Shown: positions 29,858 through 39,113, numbered from the stretch's first letter. The stretch is 64,000 bases of DNA from an uncultured Bacteroidales bacterium (GCA_902763865.1 CACWTR010000011.1:1-64000), one strand, 5' to 3'. The notes: a model not told the origin generated them from the letters alone. Numbers and translations: made by a program.

Positions 29858-30988
29858 TTACTGTTTGCTGTCTTTCTTTTCGTCCTTGGCTTCCTCTTTT
29901 CCGGCAGGTTCCGTCTCGGGCGTTTCCTCGCTCTTCTTGCTTTTCTTCACGGCTTTCTGCCGCTGGGTGCGCACGGAGTACTTGCGTTGCGTGGGCTTTG
30001 CCTCCTCTTCTGCCTGTTCGTCGGAGTCTGTCTGCTCTTTGGCTTCAGCCTCCTGTCCGGCATCCTTCGACTCGATTTCCTTCACCTTGGCTTTTGCCTT
30101 GGCTTCCGATTCCTTTGCCCGTTGCTCGGCTACCTTAGCTTTCGATTCGGCATCTTTCACGGCAGCCTTCACAGCAGCCTGCTTTTCCTTCTCCTGCTTC
30201 TCAGCTTCTTTCTCCAGCTTCTCGGCCTCCTTTTCTGCGTCCTGAGCAGCCTTCTTGGGGTCGGGTTTATCTTTCACGACAGGCGCTTTCTTGTCCTTTG
30301 CCTCAGGCGAAGACTTGGTTTTGGCAGCGACGGGAACAGCCGCGGCTTTGGCACCTTCGGCAGGCTTTGCTTTGGTCTCAGCCGCTTTCTCGCCCTCTTC
30401 GGGAGCTTGCTTGGCAGCTTCCTCCTTCACTTTCTCTTCAGCCTTCTGCTCGGCCTTTTTTTCCTTGGCTCGCTTCGACTGCTTCTTTGCAGAGGCTTTC
30501 AGCTGCTCCTTCTCCAGGGCCTTAGCTTCCTTCTCCTGCATCTTCTTTTCTTCTTTTGCAGCTTTTTCGGCTGCTTTCTTTTCAGCTGCTTTCTGCTTGA
30601 GCTCTCGTTCCTTTGCAGCTTTAGCCTCTTTAGCTGCTTTAATTTTAGCTTCCACGTCGCCCTGAAGCTCTACGGGGATGTATGGCTTCACCTGATAGAA
30701 CTTTCCGTTGCGCTTAGCGGCTCTGAGCTTGAGCTTGTCTCTTTGCGCCTGGGTGCGCGATTTCTCCAGGTCGCGAGTCAACGTGCGGAGCGTCTTTTCC
30801 TCTGCCTTGAGTTGGGCACGCATCGTCCTCAGCTGCTCTTTTGTTTCAGCTATGCGGTCCTTCAGATACTGCTGGATGGTGTCGGGATTGGTGTAGAGCG
30901 CCTGGGCAAATGCCGAGCTGCCTGCAAAGGCAAGCGCTAAGGTCTGCAGGAATGTGCAGGTAATCATGAATTTCACGAAAGTCTTCAT
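29858..30988 (-). CDS. Exported Lys/Ala/Glu-rich coiled-coil protein
   Basis: 376 residues from the Met at 30988. A signal peptide (KFMITCTFLQTLALAFAGSSAFAQ) precedes an N-terminal helix (DTIQQYLKDRIAETKEQLRT). From about residue 110 to the end the sequence is almost wholly Lys, Ala and Glu, a long charged single helix or coiled coil resembling TolA's stalk. No enzyme motif is present. The start is set by the promoter box at 31012-31019; the ATG at 31042 lies upstream of it. Role unknown, perhaps spanning the periplasm. Confidence 0.75.
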   Translation of the reverse strand: MKTFVKFMITCTFLQTLALAFAGSSAFAQALYTNPDTIQQYLKDRIAETKEQLRTMRAQLKAEEKTLRTLTRDLEKSRTQAQRDKLKLRAAKRNGKFYQVKPYIPVELQGDVEAKIKAAKEAKAAKERELKQKAAEKKAAEKAAKEEKKMQEKEAKALEKEQLKASAKKQSKRAKEKKAEQKAEEKVKEEAAKQAPEEGEKAAETKAKPAEGAKAAAVPVAAKTKSSPEAKDKKAPVVKDKPDPKKAAQDAEKEAEKLEKEAEKQEKEKQAAVKAAVKDAESKAKVAEQRAKESEAKAKAKVKEIESKDAGQEAEAKEQTDSDEQAEEEAKPTQRKYSVRTQRQKAVKKSKKSEETPETEPAGKEEAKDEKKDSKQ

Positions 30989-31011
30989 GTCTGTATCGTT
31001 ATTTGGCAATG

Positions 31012-31019
31012 CAAAGGTA
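31012..31019 (-). promoter_or_regulatory. -7 box for the coiled-coil gene operon
   Basis: CAAAGGTA on the plus strand (TACCTTTG on the minus) lies 23 bp before the start codon at 30988. Confidence 0.7.
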
Positions 31020-31168
31020 CGAATAAGTGAGCGAAATACCAAATTTATTTCCCTATTTCCGACGGAACAGCGAGGAAGTCAGGCAAGAAAATGCATACAC
31101 GCAAGCAGAAACACGATTCTGGAATCCCCTTTTCAAGTGGCATCAGGGGGATGCAACGCGACGAACTC

Positions 31169-31236
31169 GTTGCTTCATCGCGATGGAGCAATTGCACGTA
31201 CATGTAGATGCAATTGCACATACATGTACGTGCAAC
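31169..31236. repeat. 68-bp modular palindromic repeat, copy C (baa)
   Basis: The plan is GTTGC, core, GCAATTGC, core, GCAATTGC, core, GCAAC. The cores are TTCATCGCGATGGA (type b), ACGTACATGTAGAT (type a) and ACATACATGTACGT (type a). It lies between two divergent promoters. Confidence 0.92.
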
Positions 31237-31334
31237 GGGGTCAACGTGTGTTGCTGAACCGCGAGACAGGTCACAGGGGAGGCAGAAACATTATTTTTAT
31301 GGCCCATTCACTTGTGTGTCCGGGAAAATAGCGC

Positions 31335-31342
31335 TATCTTTG
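31335..31342 (+). promoter_or_regulatory. -7 box for the exonuclease gene
   Basis: TATCTTTG lies 42 bp before the ATG at 31385 and excludes the in-frame upstream ORF that starts at 31208 inside the repeat. Confidence 0.65.
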
Positions 31343-31384
31343 CCGCTGAATTGCCCTGTGCAATCAGAAGAAACATCCGCAGAC

Positions 31385-31936
31385 ATGCTCAAAGACTTCA
31401 TAGCCATCGACTTCGAGACAGCCAACCAGCAGCCGTCGAGTGTCTGTTCCGTCGGGGCAGTCATGGTTCGCTACGGGAAGGTGGCAAACTCTTTCTACAG
31501 CCTCATCAAGCCAGAACCGGACTACTATCACTACTACTGCCAGCGGGTGCACGGCCTCTCGCAAAGCGACACGGAGGGTGCGCCCGTCTTCTCCGAGGTG
31601 TGGCGGCAACTGGAGGAAAGCATTGCCGACACCTTCTTCAGCGACCAGTTTGCCTTCGACAACAGGTGCGACCTGATAGCCACCATTCCATTCGTGGCCC
31701 ACAATGCCCGCTTCGACGAAGGCTGCCTGAAAGCGGCTTTCCGCGTATATCAGATGGACTATCCCGACTACCGTTTCCTTGACACGCTGAAAGCCTCGCG
31801 TCGCCGGTTCGGGCATTCACTGCCCAACCACCAGCTCCAGACCGTTGCCGCAGCCTGTGGCTTCGACCTCCGGCAGCACCACAATGCCTTGGCCGATGCC
31901 GAAGCATGTGCAGCTATAGCATTGTCGGTCCTGTAG
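31385..31936 (+). CDS. DnaQ-like 3'-5' exonuclease (DEDDh)
   Basis: 183 residues. Exo I is FIAIDFETAN with the catalytic Asp and Glu, Exo II is FVAHNARFDEGCL, and Exo III is HHNALADAEA with its His and Asp. This is the single-domain type related to the DNA polymerase III epsilon proofreader, and it probably trims DNA or RNA ends in the cytoplasm. It is the only gene under its promoter; lplA downstream has its own box. A precise role is not evident. Confidence 0.88.
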   Translation: MLKDFIAIDFETANQQPSSVCSVGAVMVRYGKVANSFYSLIKPEPDYYHYYCQRVHGLSQSDTEGAPVFSEVWRQLEESIADTFFSDQFAFDNRCDLIATIPFVAHNARFDEGCLKAAFRVYQMDYPDYRFLDTLKASRRRFGHSLPNHQLQTVAAACGFDLRQHHNALADAEACAAIALSVL

Positions 31937-32021
31937 CAGCCCATCCGGTATCGAAACAGACAAAATCAGCACACAGGGGAAAAAATATAGCCTCGTCCTT
32001 TGTCCTTATGGGAAAAAGAGC

Positions 32022-32029
32022 TATCTTTG
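32022..32029 (+). promoter_or_regulatory. -7 box for lplA-gcv
   Basis: TATCTTTG lies 52 bp before the lplA ATG. No further box was noticed before lpdA, so it probably drives lplA through lpdA. Confidence 0.6.
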
Positions 32030-32080
32030 TAGTCGAGACACGAAAACTGACAACACATCTCTAAGCTAAAGAGACAAACG

Positions 32081-32806
32081 ATGACCCACCTCCTCCTGCC
32101 GCAAGATGCCACCCGTCGCCTGAGCTTCTACCTGGCGATGGAGGAATTCGCGGCACGACGACTCAACACGGACGACGACCTCTTCTTCCTCTGGCAAGTG
32201 GAGCCGACCGTCATCTTCGGGCGACATCAGGTCATAGAAAACGAAGTCAACCTGGAGTATTGTCGCGAGCACGGCATCCAGTTCTATCGCCGCAAGAGCG
32301 GAGGAGGCTGCGTCTATGCTGACCAGTCAAACGTCATGATGAGCTACATCACCCGTTCAGACGAGGTCCAGGCCACCTTCTCCCGCTACATGCAGATGGT
32401 GACGCAGATGCTCCGCGAACTCGGCCTGGCCGCCACCTCCACGCAGAACAACGACGTGCTCATCGACGGACGGAAAGTCTCGGGCAATGCCTTCTACCAC
32501 ATACCCGGACATAGCATCGTCCACGGCACCATGCTCTTCGACACCGACATGCAGCACATGCTCTCGGCCATCACGCCGCCACAGGCAAAGCTCGGCAAGC
32601 ACGGAGTGGAAAGCGTGAGAGGACGCATCACGCTCCTCAAGGAGCATACGGACCTGACGATTGACGCGTTCAAGGAACATGCAGTCAGGAGGCTCTGCAA
32701 CAAAGAACTGAAACTAACGATGGACGATGTCAGGAACATCGAAACCATCGAACAGAAATACCTTAACCCAACATTCATCTATGGAAAAGAAAACTTGTCT
32801 TTATGA
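32081..32806 (+). CDS. lplA: Lipoate-protein ligase A
   Basis: 241 residues. Motifs are RRKSGGGCVY (lipoyl-AMP loop) and DGRKVSGNAFY with the catalytic Lys. It activates lipoate with ATP and attaches it to a target lysine, here most likely Lys64 of GcvH encoded two genes later. Its last 26 bp overlap gcvT in another frame, indicating coupled translation. The protein is shorter than E. coli LplA, lacking most of the C-terminal accessory domain, so a separate activating step cannot be excluded. Confidence 0.9.
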   Translation: MTHLLLPQDATRRLSFYLAMEEFAARRLNTDDDLFFLWQVEPTVIFGRHQVIENEVNLEYCREHGIQFYRRKSGGGCVYADQSNVMMSYITRSDEVQATFSRYMQMVTQMLRELGLAATSTQNNDVLIDGRKVSGNAFYHIPGHSIVHGTMLFDTDMQHMLSAITPPQAKLGKHGVESVRGRITLLKEHTDLTIDAFKEHAVRRLCNKELKLTMDDVRNIETIEQKYLNPTFIYGKENLSL

Positions 32807-33860
32807 CCGCCATGTGGCACTTGGCGCACTGATGTCGCCATTCGGCGGATTCATCATGCCGATTCAGTACACAAACATTACGGACGAGCACAATGCAGTC
32901 CGTCAGCATTGCGGCGTGTTCGATGTCAGTCACATGGGCGAAGTACGCATCACGGGACCCGATGCCGAGCGCTACGTCCAGCACATCTTCACCAACGACG
33001 TCAGTCAGGCACCCGTCGGACAGATATATTACGGCATGATGCTCTACCCCAACGGCGGGACAGTCGATGACCTACTCGTCTATAAAATGGGCGAGAACGA
33101 CTTCTTTCTCGTCATCAATGCAGCCAACATCGACAAGGACGTAGCCTGGATGAAGGAGCACACCGAAGGCTTCGACATCAACCTGGACCACCAGAGCGAC
33201 TACTACGGACAGCTCGCCGTGCAGGGCCCCGAGGCAGAGAGCGTAGTGGAGGAAGTGCTCGGACTCGCATGCAAGGAGCTGAAGTTCTATACGGCAAAGG
33301 TCGTGGGCGACATCATCGTCAGTCGCACCGGCTATACCGGCGAGGACGGCTTCGAGATCTACGGCTCGCACGAATACATACAGCAGGCGTGGGACAAGCT
33401 CATCGAGAGCGGACGCTGCAAGCCGTGCGGCCTCGGCTGTCGCGACACGCTACGCTTCGAGGTCGGACTGCCCCTCTACGGCGACGAGCTCAGCGCAGAC
33501 ATCTCTCCCGTCATGGCAGGCCTCTCCATGTTCTGCAAGCTCGACAAGCCCGAATTCATCGGCAAGGAAGCCCTGGCAGAGCAGAAAGCAAACGGCGTGG
33601 CACAGAAACTCGTCGGCATCGAACTGGCCGACAAAGCCATTCCACGTCACGGCTATCCCGTCCTGAACGAAGCAGGCGAAGCCATCGGCGAAGTCACCAC
33701 CGGCTACCACTGCCTCTCCGTCGATAAAAGCGTCTGCATGGCCCTCGTCAAGACGGAATACGCAAAGCTCGACACCCCCCTGCAGGTTCAGATTCGCAAG
33801 AAAGTGTTCCCCGGCACAGTAGTTAAAAAGAAATTCTACGATAAACATTATAAAAAATAA
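32781..33860 (+). CDS. gcvT: Glycine cleavage system T protein (aminomethyltransferase)
   Basis: 359 residues. It transfers the methylene group from aminomethyl-lipoyl-GcvH to tetrahydrofolate. Typical segments are FDVSHMGE, the folate-site Asp in TNDVSQAPVGQ, YTGEDGFEIY and CGLGCRDTLRFE. The start at 32781 (MEKKTCLYDRHV) is chosen by homology of the N-terminus; it lies within the lplA 3' end. gcvH follows after 7 bp. Confidence 0.96.
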   Translation: MEKKTCLYDRHVALGALMSPFGGFIMPIQYTNITDEHNAVRQHCGVFDVSHMGEVRITGPDAERYVQHIFTNDVSQAPVGQIYYGMMLYPNGGTVDDLLVYKMGENDFFLVINAANIDKDVAWMKEHTEGFDINLDHQSDYYGQLAVQGPEAESVVEEVLGLACKELKFYTAKVVGDIIVSRTGYTGEDGFEIYGSHEYIQQAWDKLIESGRCKPCGLGCRDTLRFEVGLPLYGDELSADISPVMAGLSMFCKLDKPEFIGKEALAEQKANGVAQKLVGIELADKAIPRHGYPVLNEAGEAIGEVTTGYHCLSVDKSVCMALVKTEYAKLDTPLQVQIRKKVFPGTVVKKKFYDKHYKK

Positions 33861-33867
33861 AAGTATT

Positions 33868-34251
33868 ATGGCAAAGTTTGAAGAAGGACTCCTCTACAGC
33901 GAGTCACATGAGTACATTCGCGTGGAAGGCGAATATGGTTACATTGGTATCTCTGACTACGCTCAGCACGCCCTGGGCAACGTCGTGTATGTCGATATGC
34001 CCGACGTAGATGACGACGTCACTGCCGGCGAAGAGTTCGGAGCAGTGGAGAGCGTCAAGGCTGCCAGCGACCTCTTCTCACCCGTCAGCGGCACAGTCGT
34101 CGAAGTCAACGAAGCACTCGAGGACACGCCCGAACTGCTGAACGAAGATGCCTTCGCCAACTGGATTATCAAGGTGCAGCTCTCCGACAAGGCCGAACTG
34201 GATAACCTCATGGACGCAAAGGCCTACCAAGCATTCTGCGAGAAAGAATAA
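33868..34251 (+). CDS. gcvH: Glycine cleavage system H protein
   Basis: 127 residues. It is the lipoyl carrier that shuttles the aminomethyl group between the P, T and L proteins. The lipoyl-lysine is Lys64 in ESVKAASDL, preceded by the usual GEEFGAVESVK hairpin. It has normal length and no signal peptide. It lies 7 bp behind gcvT and 30 bp before gcvPA, so all four proteins are co-expressed. Confidence 0.97.
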   Translation: MAKFEEGLLYSESHEYIRVEGEYGYIGISDYAQHALGNVVYVDMPDVDDDVTAGEEFGAVESVKAASDLFSPVSGTVVEVNEALEDTPELLNEDAFANWIIKVQLSDKAELDNLMDAKAYQAFCEKE

Positions 34252-34281
34252 CAAGGCCCATTAGCCCCAATAACAGAAGAA

Positions 34282-35601
34282 ATGACCTACAAGTATTTCC
34301 CTCACACAGAGGATGAACTGCAGGCGATGCTGGAAAAGGCCGGCGTAAAGTCCCTCGACGGACTCTATGCCCAGATTCCGGAAAGCATCCGGTTCCGTGG
34401 CGACTACAAGCTGCCGTCGGAGATGAGCGAACAGGAAGTGCGCGATTGCTTTGCCAAGCTCGGCTCACAGAACGAACAGCTCACCTGCTTTGCCGGCTTT
34501 GGCGTCTATGACCACTACACGCCCTCAGTGATTCCAAGCCTGCTCGCGCGCTCGGAGTTCCTGACATCCTACACGCCCTATCAGGCAGAAATCTCGCAAG
34601 GCACACTCCACTACATCTTCGAGTATCAGTCGATGATGGCCGAGCTGACAGGCATGGACATCTCCAACGCATCGATGTACGACGGCACGACGGCAGCTGC
34701 CGAAGCCGCGATGATGGCCGTTGCCGCAGGCAAGAAGCAGGGCAAGGTGCTGGTATCCGAAGGCATAAACCCCAGGACACGTGCAGTACTCGACACTTAC
34801 GCCCTGCACAAGGGCATAGAGCTCGTCACCATCCCGATGAAGGACGGAGCAACCGACCTCTCTGCACTCACCTCACAGCTTTCATCGCTCGAAGGCGTGG
34901 CCGGAGTAATGGTTCAGCAGCCCAATGTCTATGGCATTGTGGAAGACTTCACCGGATTTGCCGAAACATGTCACGAGCATAAGGCACTCTTCATCATTGA
35001 CAGCGTTGCTGCCGACCTCGCCGTGCTCAAGACGCCTGGCGAATGGGGAGCCGACATTGCCGTCGGCGACGGACAGAGCCTGGGCATCCCCATGCTCTTC
35101 GGAGGACCATACGTCGGATACATGTGCTGCACGGAGAAACTCATCCGCAAGATGCCGGGCCGCATCGTGGGCATGACGAAGGACAATCGCGAACAACGCG
35201 CCTTCGTGCTGACCCTGCAGGCCCGCGAGCAACACATACGTCGCCAGAAAGCCACATCTAATATATGTAGCAACCAAAGCCTCATGGCTCTCTTCGTGAC
35301 CGTCTATCTTTCGCTGATGGGCAAGCAAGGCATGAAGGAAGCGGCACAGCTCTCCTATGCCGGAGCACACTACCTCTGCGAACAGCTGCTGAAGACTGGC
35401 AAGTTCCGTCTCGCCTATGACAAGCCCTTCTTCAACGAGTTCTTCGTGAAGTACGACGGCGACACAGATGCTCTCTACAAGCGATTCATCGATGCAGGAT
35501 TCCTCGGCGGTGTCAAATACGAAGACGGCATCCTCTTCGCTGTCACAGAGAAACGGACGAAAGAAGAAATTGATAACCTCGTAAAAATTGCTGCCCTATG
35601 A
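34282..35601 (+). CDS. gcvPA: Glycine dehydrogenase (decarboxylating) subunit 1
   Basis: 439 residues, N-terminal half of the split P protein. It forms the active decarboxylase with GcvPB. Family signatures are FAGFGVYDHYTPSVIPSL, YTPYQAEISQGTLHYIFEYQ (read here in parts) and GDGQSLGIPMLFGGPYVGYM. It does not carry the PLP lysine. Its stop overlaps the gcvPB start by 4 bp, ensuring equal amounts of both halves. Confidence 0.96.
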   Translation: MTYKYFPHTEDELQAMLEKAGVKSLDGLYAQIPESIRFRGDYKLPSEMSEQEVRDCFAKLGSQNEQLTCFAGFGVYDHYTPSVIPSLLARSEFLTSYTPYQAEISQGTLHYIFEYQSMMAELTGMDISNASMYDGTTAAAEAAMMAVAAGKKQGKVLVSEGINPRTRAVLDTYALHKGIELVTIPMKDGATDLSALTSQLSSLEGVAGVMVQQPNVYGIVEDFTGFAETCHEHKALFIIDSVAADLAVLKTPGEWGADIAVGDGQSLGIPMLFGGPYVGYMCCTEKLIRKMPGRIVGMTKDNREQRAFVLTLQAREQHIRRQKATSNICSNQSLMALFVTVYLSLMGKQGMKEAAQLSYAGAHYLCEQLLKTGKFRLAYDKPFFNEFFVKYDGDTDALYKRFIDAGFLGGVKYEDGILFAVTEKRTKEEIDNLVKIAAL

Positions 35602-37004
35602 ACAACAGACTCTATGGAAACTTGATTTTCGAGCTCTCGAAGGAAGGGCGCAAAGGCTACAGCCTGCCGAAAAACAACTTCGGTTCTTACGAGATTCCCG
35701 CCTCGATGATGAGAAACGAAGAGGCTGCACTGCCCGAATGCGACGAGCTGACGGTCGTGCGCCACTACACGAACCTCTCCAACAATAACTTCGGCGTTGA
35801 CACGGGTTTCTACCCTCTTGGCTCATGCACCATGAAGTACAACCCGAAGATCAATGAGGAGATGGCTGCACTGCCGCAATTTCAAGGATTGCATCCCGAA
35901 CAGCCTGCCAACACCACGAAGGGCGCATTGGCTCTCGTGTCGCTTCTGGAGAAGTCGCTTTGCGAACTGACAGGCCTGGCCCACTTCACCTTCAAGCCCT
36001 ATGCCGGAGCTCACGGCGAACTGACCGGCCTGATGACCATCGACAACTACCATCGCTCGCGCGGCGACATGCAACGCAAGAAAGTCATCGTGCCCGACTC
36101 GGCACACGGCACCAACCCCGCCTCGGCTGCCGTCTGCGGACTGGAGATAGTCGAGGTGAAGTCACTTGCCGACGGCACCGTAGATTTCGAAGACCTGAAG
36201 CGTCTGGTGGCAGAGGAAGGACCCAACATCGCCGCAATGATGATGACCAATCCCAACACGCTTGGCCTTTTCGAGACACGTATCCCTGAGATTGCCAAGC
36301 TCATCCACGACTGCGGTGGCCTGATGTACTACGACGGCGCAAACCTCAACCCCATGCTTGGAGCCTGTCGCCCGGGTGACATGGGCTTCGACGTGATGCA
36401 CATCAACCTCCACAAGACGTTCTCCACGCCTCATGGCGGAGGCGGACCCGGAAGTGGACCAGTCGGTGTGCGTGAAGGGCTGCAGGAGTTCTTCCCAACT
36501 GTCTCGCCCTATCACGGCAACTTTGCCGTCATGATGCGTGCCTATGCCTATATTCTTTCGTTAGGCAAGGAACATGTGAAGGAAGTCGGTCCATTGGCTG
36601 TACTCAACGCCAACTACATAAAGGAAAGTCTGAAGGATGTCTATGAACTGCCCATCGACACAGTCTGCTGCCACGAGTTCGTCTTCGACGGACTGAAGGA
36701 CAAGAGCACCGGCGTGACGACGATGGACGTGGCCAAGCGTCTGCTCGACTATGGCTATCATGCCCCGACTATCTATTTCCCGCTGCTCTTCCACGAGAGC
36801 CTCATGGTTGAGCCTACCGAGAACGAGAGCAAGGAGACACTGGACGGCTTCATCGCCGTGATGCGCAAGATAGCTGAGGAAGCAAAGACTGATCCCGAGT
36901 TGGTCAAGACCGCTCCTCACAACACGCCTATCGGTCGTGTCGATGACGTACTGGCTGCCAAGCAAGTGATTGTCAACTACCGACAGCTGAAGGCAAAGGC
37001 TTAA
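35598..37004 (+). CDS. gcvPB: Glycine dehydrogenase (decarboxylating) subunit 2
   Basis: 468 residues, C-terminal half of the split P protein. The PLP-binding lysine is Lys273 in INLHKTFSTPHGGGG. Other signatures are GFYPLGSCTMKYNPK and the DSAHGTNPASAA loop. It decarboxylates glycine and loads the aminomethyl group on lipoyl-GcvH. It overlaps gcvPA by 4 bp; lpdA follows after 27 bp. Confidence 0.97.
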   Translation: MNNRLYGNLIFELSKEGRKGYSLPKNNFGSYEIPASMMRNEEAALPECDELTVVRHYTNLSNNNFGVDTGFYPLGSCTMKYNPKINEEMAALPQFQGLHPEQPANTTKGALALVSLLEKSLCELTGLAHFTFKPYAGAHGELTGLMTIDNYHRSRGDMQRKKVIVPDSAHGTNPASAAVCGLEIVEVKSLADGTVDFEDLKRLVAEEGPNIAAMMMTNPNTLGLFETRIPEIAKLIHDCGGLMYYDGANLNPMLGACRPGDMGFDVMHINLHKTFSTPHGGGGPGSGPVGVREGLQEFFPTVSPYHGNFAVMMRAYAYILSLGKEHVKEVGPLAVLNANYIKESLKDVYELPIDTVCCHEFVFDGLKDKSTGVTTMDVAKRLLDYGYHAPTIYFPLLFHESLMVEPTENESKETLDGFIAVMRKIAEEAKTDPELVKTAPHNTPIGRVDDVLAAKQVIVNYRQLKAKA

Positions 37005-37031
37005 TGTTCAATATCCCTTAGTCAATGGTCA

Positions 37032-38291
37032 ATGAAAGAAACTGATTTGATTATCATCGGCGCGGGCCCTGGTGGGTACCGCGCCGCTGAATATGCTGCA
37101 AAGCAAGGCTTGAAGGTCGTCGTCTTTGAAGGCGCAGAAGTAGGTGGCACATGCCTGAACGTGGGTTGCATACCAACCAAGACTTATGTCCATTCAGCTT
37201 CATTCAGCGAAGCCCGTGAACGTATGGCACAGGTGGTTCCTCAGCTTCGTTCAGGTGTGGAAGGCATTCTCTCGCACCCCAACATCACGTTGATTCGCGA
37301 GAAAGGAATCTTCAGCGCGGCTCACACGGTTGGAGACTACACGGCACCGAACATCATCATTGCAACCGGCTCAGACAGCAAGCCCATTCCTGTACCCGGC
37401 ATCGACAGCCCAAAGGTAGTTGACTCTACAGGTCTGTTGAGTCTCGACACGTTACCCAAGCGCCTCTGCATCATCGGAGCAGGTGTCATCGGCATGGAGT
37501 TCGCCAGTGTGTTCCACCGATTCGGCTCGGAAGTAACCGTGATTGAGTTCCTGAAGGAATGCTTGCCTGCCCTTGACAGCGACATTGCCAAGCGGTTGCG
37601 AAAGCAGATGGAGAAGGAAGGCATTACCTTCAACATGCAGTGCGGCGTAAAACAGATAGCAGACGGTGAAGTGTTCTTTGAGAACAAGAAAGGCCAGACT
37701 GAAAGTGTCGAGGCCGATGTCATTCTGGTGGCAACAGGGCGAAAGCCGCGCGTGCAGTCAGACTTTGCCTGTGTCGGCTTTGATTACGACGAGCGCAAGG
37801 GAATTGCAGTCAATGAACACTTCGAAACGACGGTTTCCGGCATCTATGCCATCGGCGACGTGAACGGACGGCAAATGCTGGCACATGCAGCAGAGATGCA
37901 AGGCATTCACGCTGTCAACCACATCATCGGCAAGGAAGACAACATACGTTTCGACATCATGCCTGCTGCCATCTTCACAAGTCCTGAGGCTGCATGCGTA
38001 GGACCTGCTGAAGACTGGTTAAAGGAACAAGGTACTGCCTTCGAGTGCCACAAGTCTTTCTACAGAGCCAACGGCAAAGCTTTGGCAATGGGCGAGACAG
38101 AAGGGATGGTGAAACTATGCACAGAACCTGGCGAAGGCCGCATCCTCAGTGCACACATCTTCGGCGCTCATGCTGCAGACCTCGTGCAGGAGGTGACAGC
38201 TTTCATCACACTCGGTGCTACGCTCAGGCAGCTTCGCGAAACGGTTCACATCCACCCCACCCTCTCGGAAGTGCTCATTGAAGTTAACTGA
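37032..38291 (+). CDS. lpdA: Dihydrolipoyl dehydrogenase
   Basis: 419 residues, the L protein that reoxidises dihydrolipoyl-GcvH using FAD and NAD+. It has FAD motif IIGAGPGGYRAAE, the redox disulfide GGTCLNVGCIPTK, NAD motif IIGAGVIGMEFAS, ATGRKPR, and the C-terminal base HIHPTLSE. It is shorter than the usual 450-470 residues, mostly from a trimmed segment after the disulfide helix; all key residues are present. The start codon is part of the repeat GTCAATGGTCAATG at 37021-37034, a common intergenic repeat in this genome. Confidence 0.93.
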   Translation: MKETDLIIIGAGPGGYRAAEYAAKQGLKVVVFEGAEVGGTCLNVGCIPTKTYVHSASFSEARERMAQVVPQLRSGVEGILSHPNITLIREKGIFSAAHTVGDYTAPNIIIATGSDSKPIPVPGIDSPKVVDSTGLLSLDTLPKRLCIIGAGVIGMEFASVFHRFGSEVTVIEFLKECLPALDSDIAKRLRKQMEKEGITFNMQCGVKQIADGEVFFENKKGQTESVEADVILVATGRKPRVQSDFACVGFDYDERKGIAVNEHFETTVSGIYAIGDVNGRQMLAHAAEMQGIHAVNHIIGKEDNIRFDIMPAAIFTSPEAACVGPAEDWLKEQGTAFECHKSFYRANGKALAMGETEGMVKLCTEPGEGRILSAHIFGAHAADLVQEVTAFITLGATLRQLRETVHIHPTLSEVLIEVN

Positions 38292-38339
38292 ACAAACAAC
38301 ATGAAGTAAGACATAACGACACAAATCACCTTGAGAAAC

Positions 38340-39113
38340 ATGAAGAGACTATGCATGTTGGCAGCTCTGACTGCCGCAGCTTGTTCCGCTTGTCAAGCGC
38401 AGCAAGCAAAAGAATACCCTAAGCCCGAGGCCATGAGACCGGGCATGTCGGAGTACTGGACACCGCAGCCCAAGGTCATTACACCGGGCGACATCAAGGC
38501 CAACACAGCCCCGAGCGATGCCATTGTGCTCTTCGACGGCAAGGACCTCTCTGCATGGATGAACCCCAACGGAGAAGATGCTGCATGGACGGTGAAGAAT
38601 GGCGTAATGACGGTTGACAAGTCGAAAGGCGACATCGTGACCCGCCAGAAGTTCGGCAGCTTCCAATTGCATCTGGAATGGTGTGTCCCCAAAGACATTA
38701 AGGGCGAAAGCCAGGCAAGAGGAAACAGCGGAGTGTTCCTGCAGGACATGTACGAAGTACAAATCCTGGACTGTTACGGCAATGAGACATACGTAAACGG
38801 CATGACGGGAAGCATCTACAAGCAGACACCGCCCTTGGTCAATGCCATGCGCAAACCGGGGGAATGGAACGTGTATGACATTATATATACTGCTCCTGTC
38901 TTCAAGGAAGATGGAACCTATCTCTACCGTCCATACGTCACGGTCATTCAGAACGGCATTGTCCTGCAGAACCACACCGAGATACAGGGCACGACGGAGT
39001 ACATCGGCTTCCCCCGCACCGTGAAGCACGGCGACGGCCCCATAAGGCTTCAGTCTCATGGCGACCCGAGCGAGCCAATCAGCTTCCGCAACATCTGGAT
39101 CCGACCATTATAA
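38340..39113 (+). CDS. DUF1080 protein (3-keto-disaccharide hydrolase type)
   Basis: 257 residues from the ATG at 38340; an in-frame TTG at 38331 is the other possible start. The signal sequence (RLCMLAALTAAACSACQA) has cysteines and may be a lipoprotein type. The DUF1080 beta-sandwich follows: VLFDGKDLSAWMN, GNSGVFLQDMYEVQILD and a final ISFRNIWIRPL. Some relatives hydrolyse 3-keto-glycosides. It lies 6 bp before a Gfo/Idh/MocA oxidoreductase, which supports 3-keto-sugar chemistry. It may be transcribed with lpdA 48 bp upstream, but a separate promoter is not excluded. Confidence 0.85.
   Translation: MKRLCMLAALTAAACSACQAQQAKEYPKPEAMRPGMSEYWTPQPKVITPGDIKANTAPSDAIVLFDGKDLSAWMNPNGEDAAWTVKNGVMTVDKSKGDIVTRQKFGSFQLHLEWCVPKDIKGESQARGNSGVFLQDMYEVQILDCYGNETYVNGMTGSIYKQTPPLVNAMRKPGEWNVYDIIYTAPVFKEDGTYLYRPYVTVIQNGIVLQNHTEIQGTTEYIGFPRTVKHGDGPIRLQSHGDPSEPISFRNIWIRPL

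Larger units (their letters stand above)
30989..31384. other. Divergent intergenic region
   Basis: This 396-bp gap holds the minus-strand promoter of the coiled-coil gene (31012-31019), modular repeat copy C (31169-31236) and the plus-strand promoter of the exonuclease gene (31335-31342). I see no gene in it. Confidence 0.7.

Noticed and set aside
29228..30940. 570-codon plus-strand frame rich in Leu, Phe, Ser and Cys
   Set aside because: It is the complement of the Lys/Ala/Glu-rich coiled-coil gene; the opposite strand has a signal peptide and a promoter.
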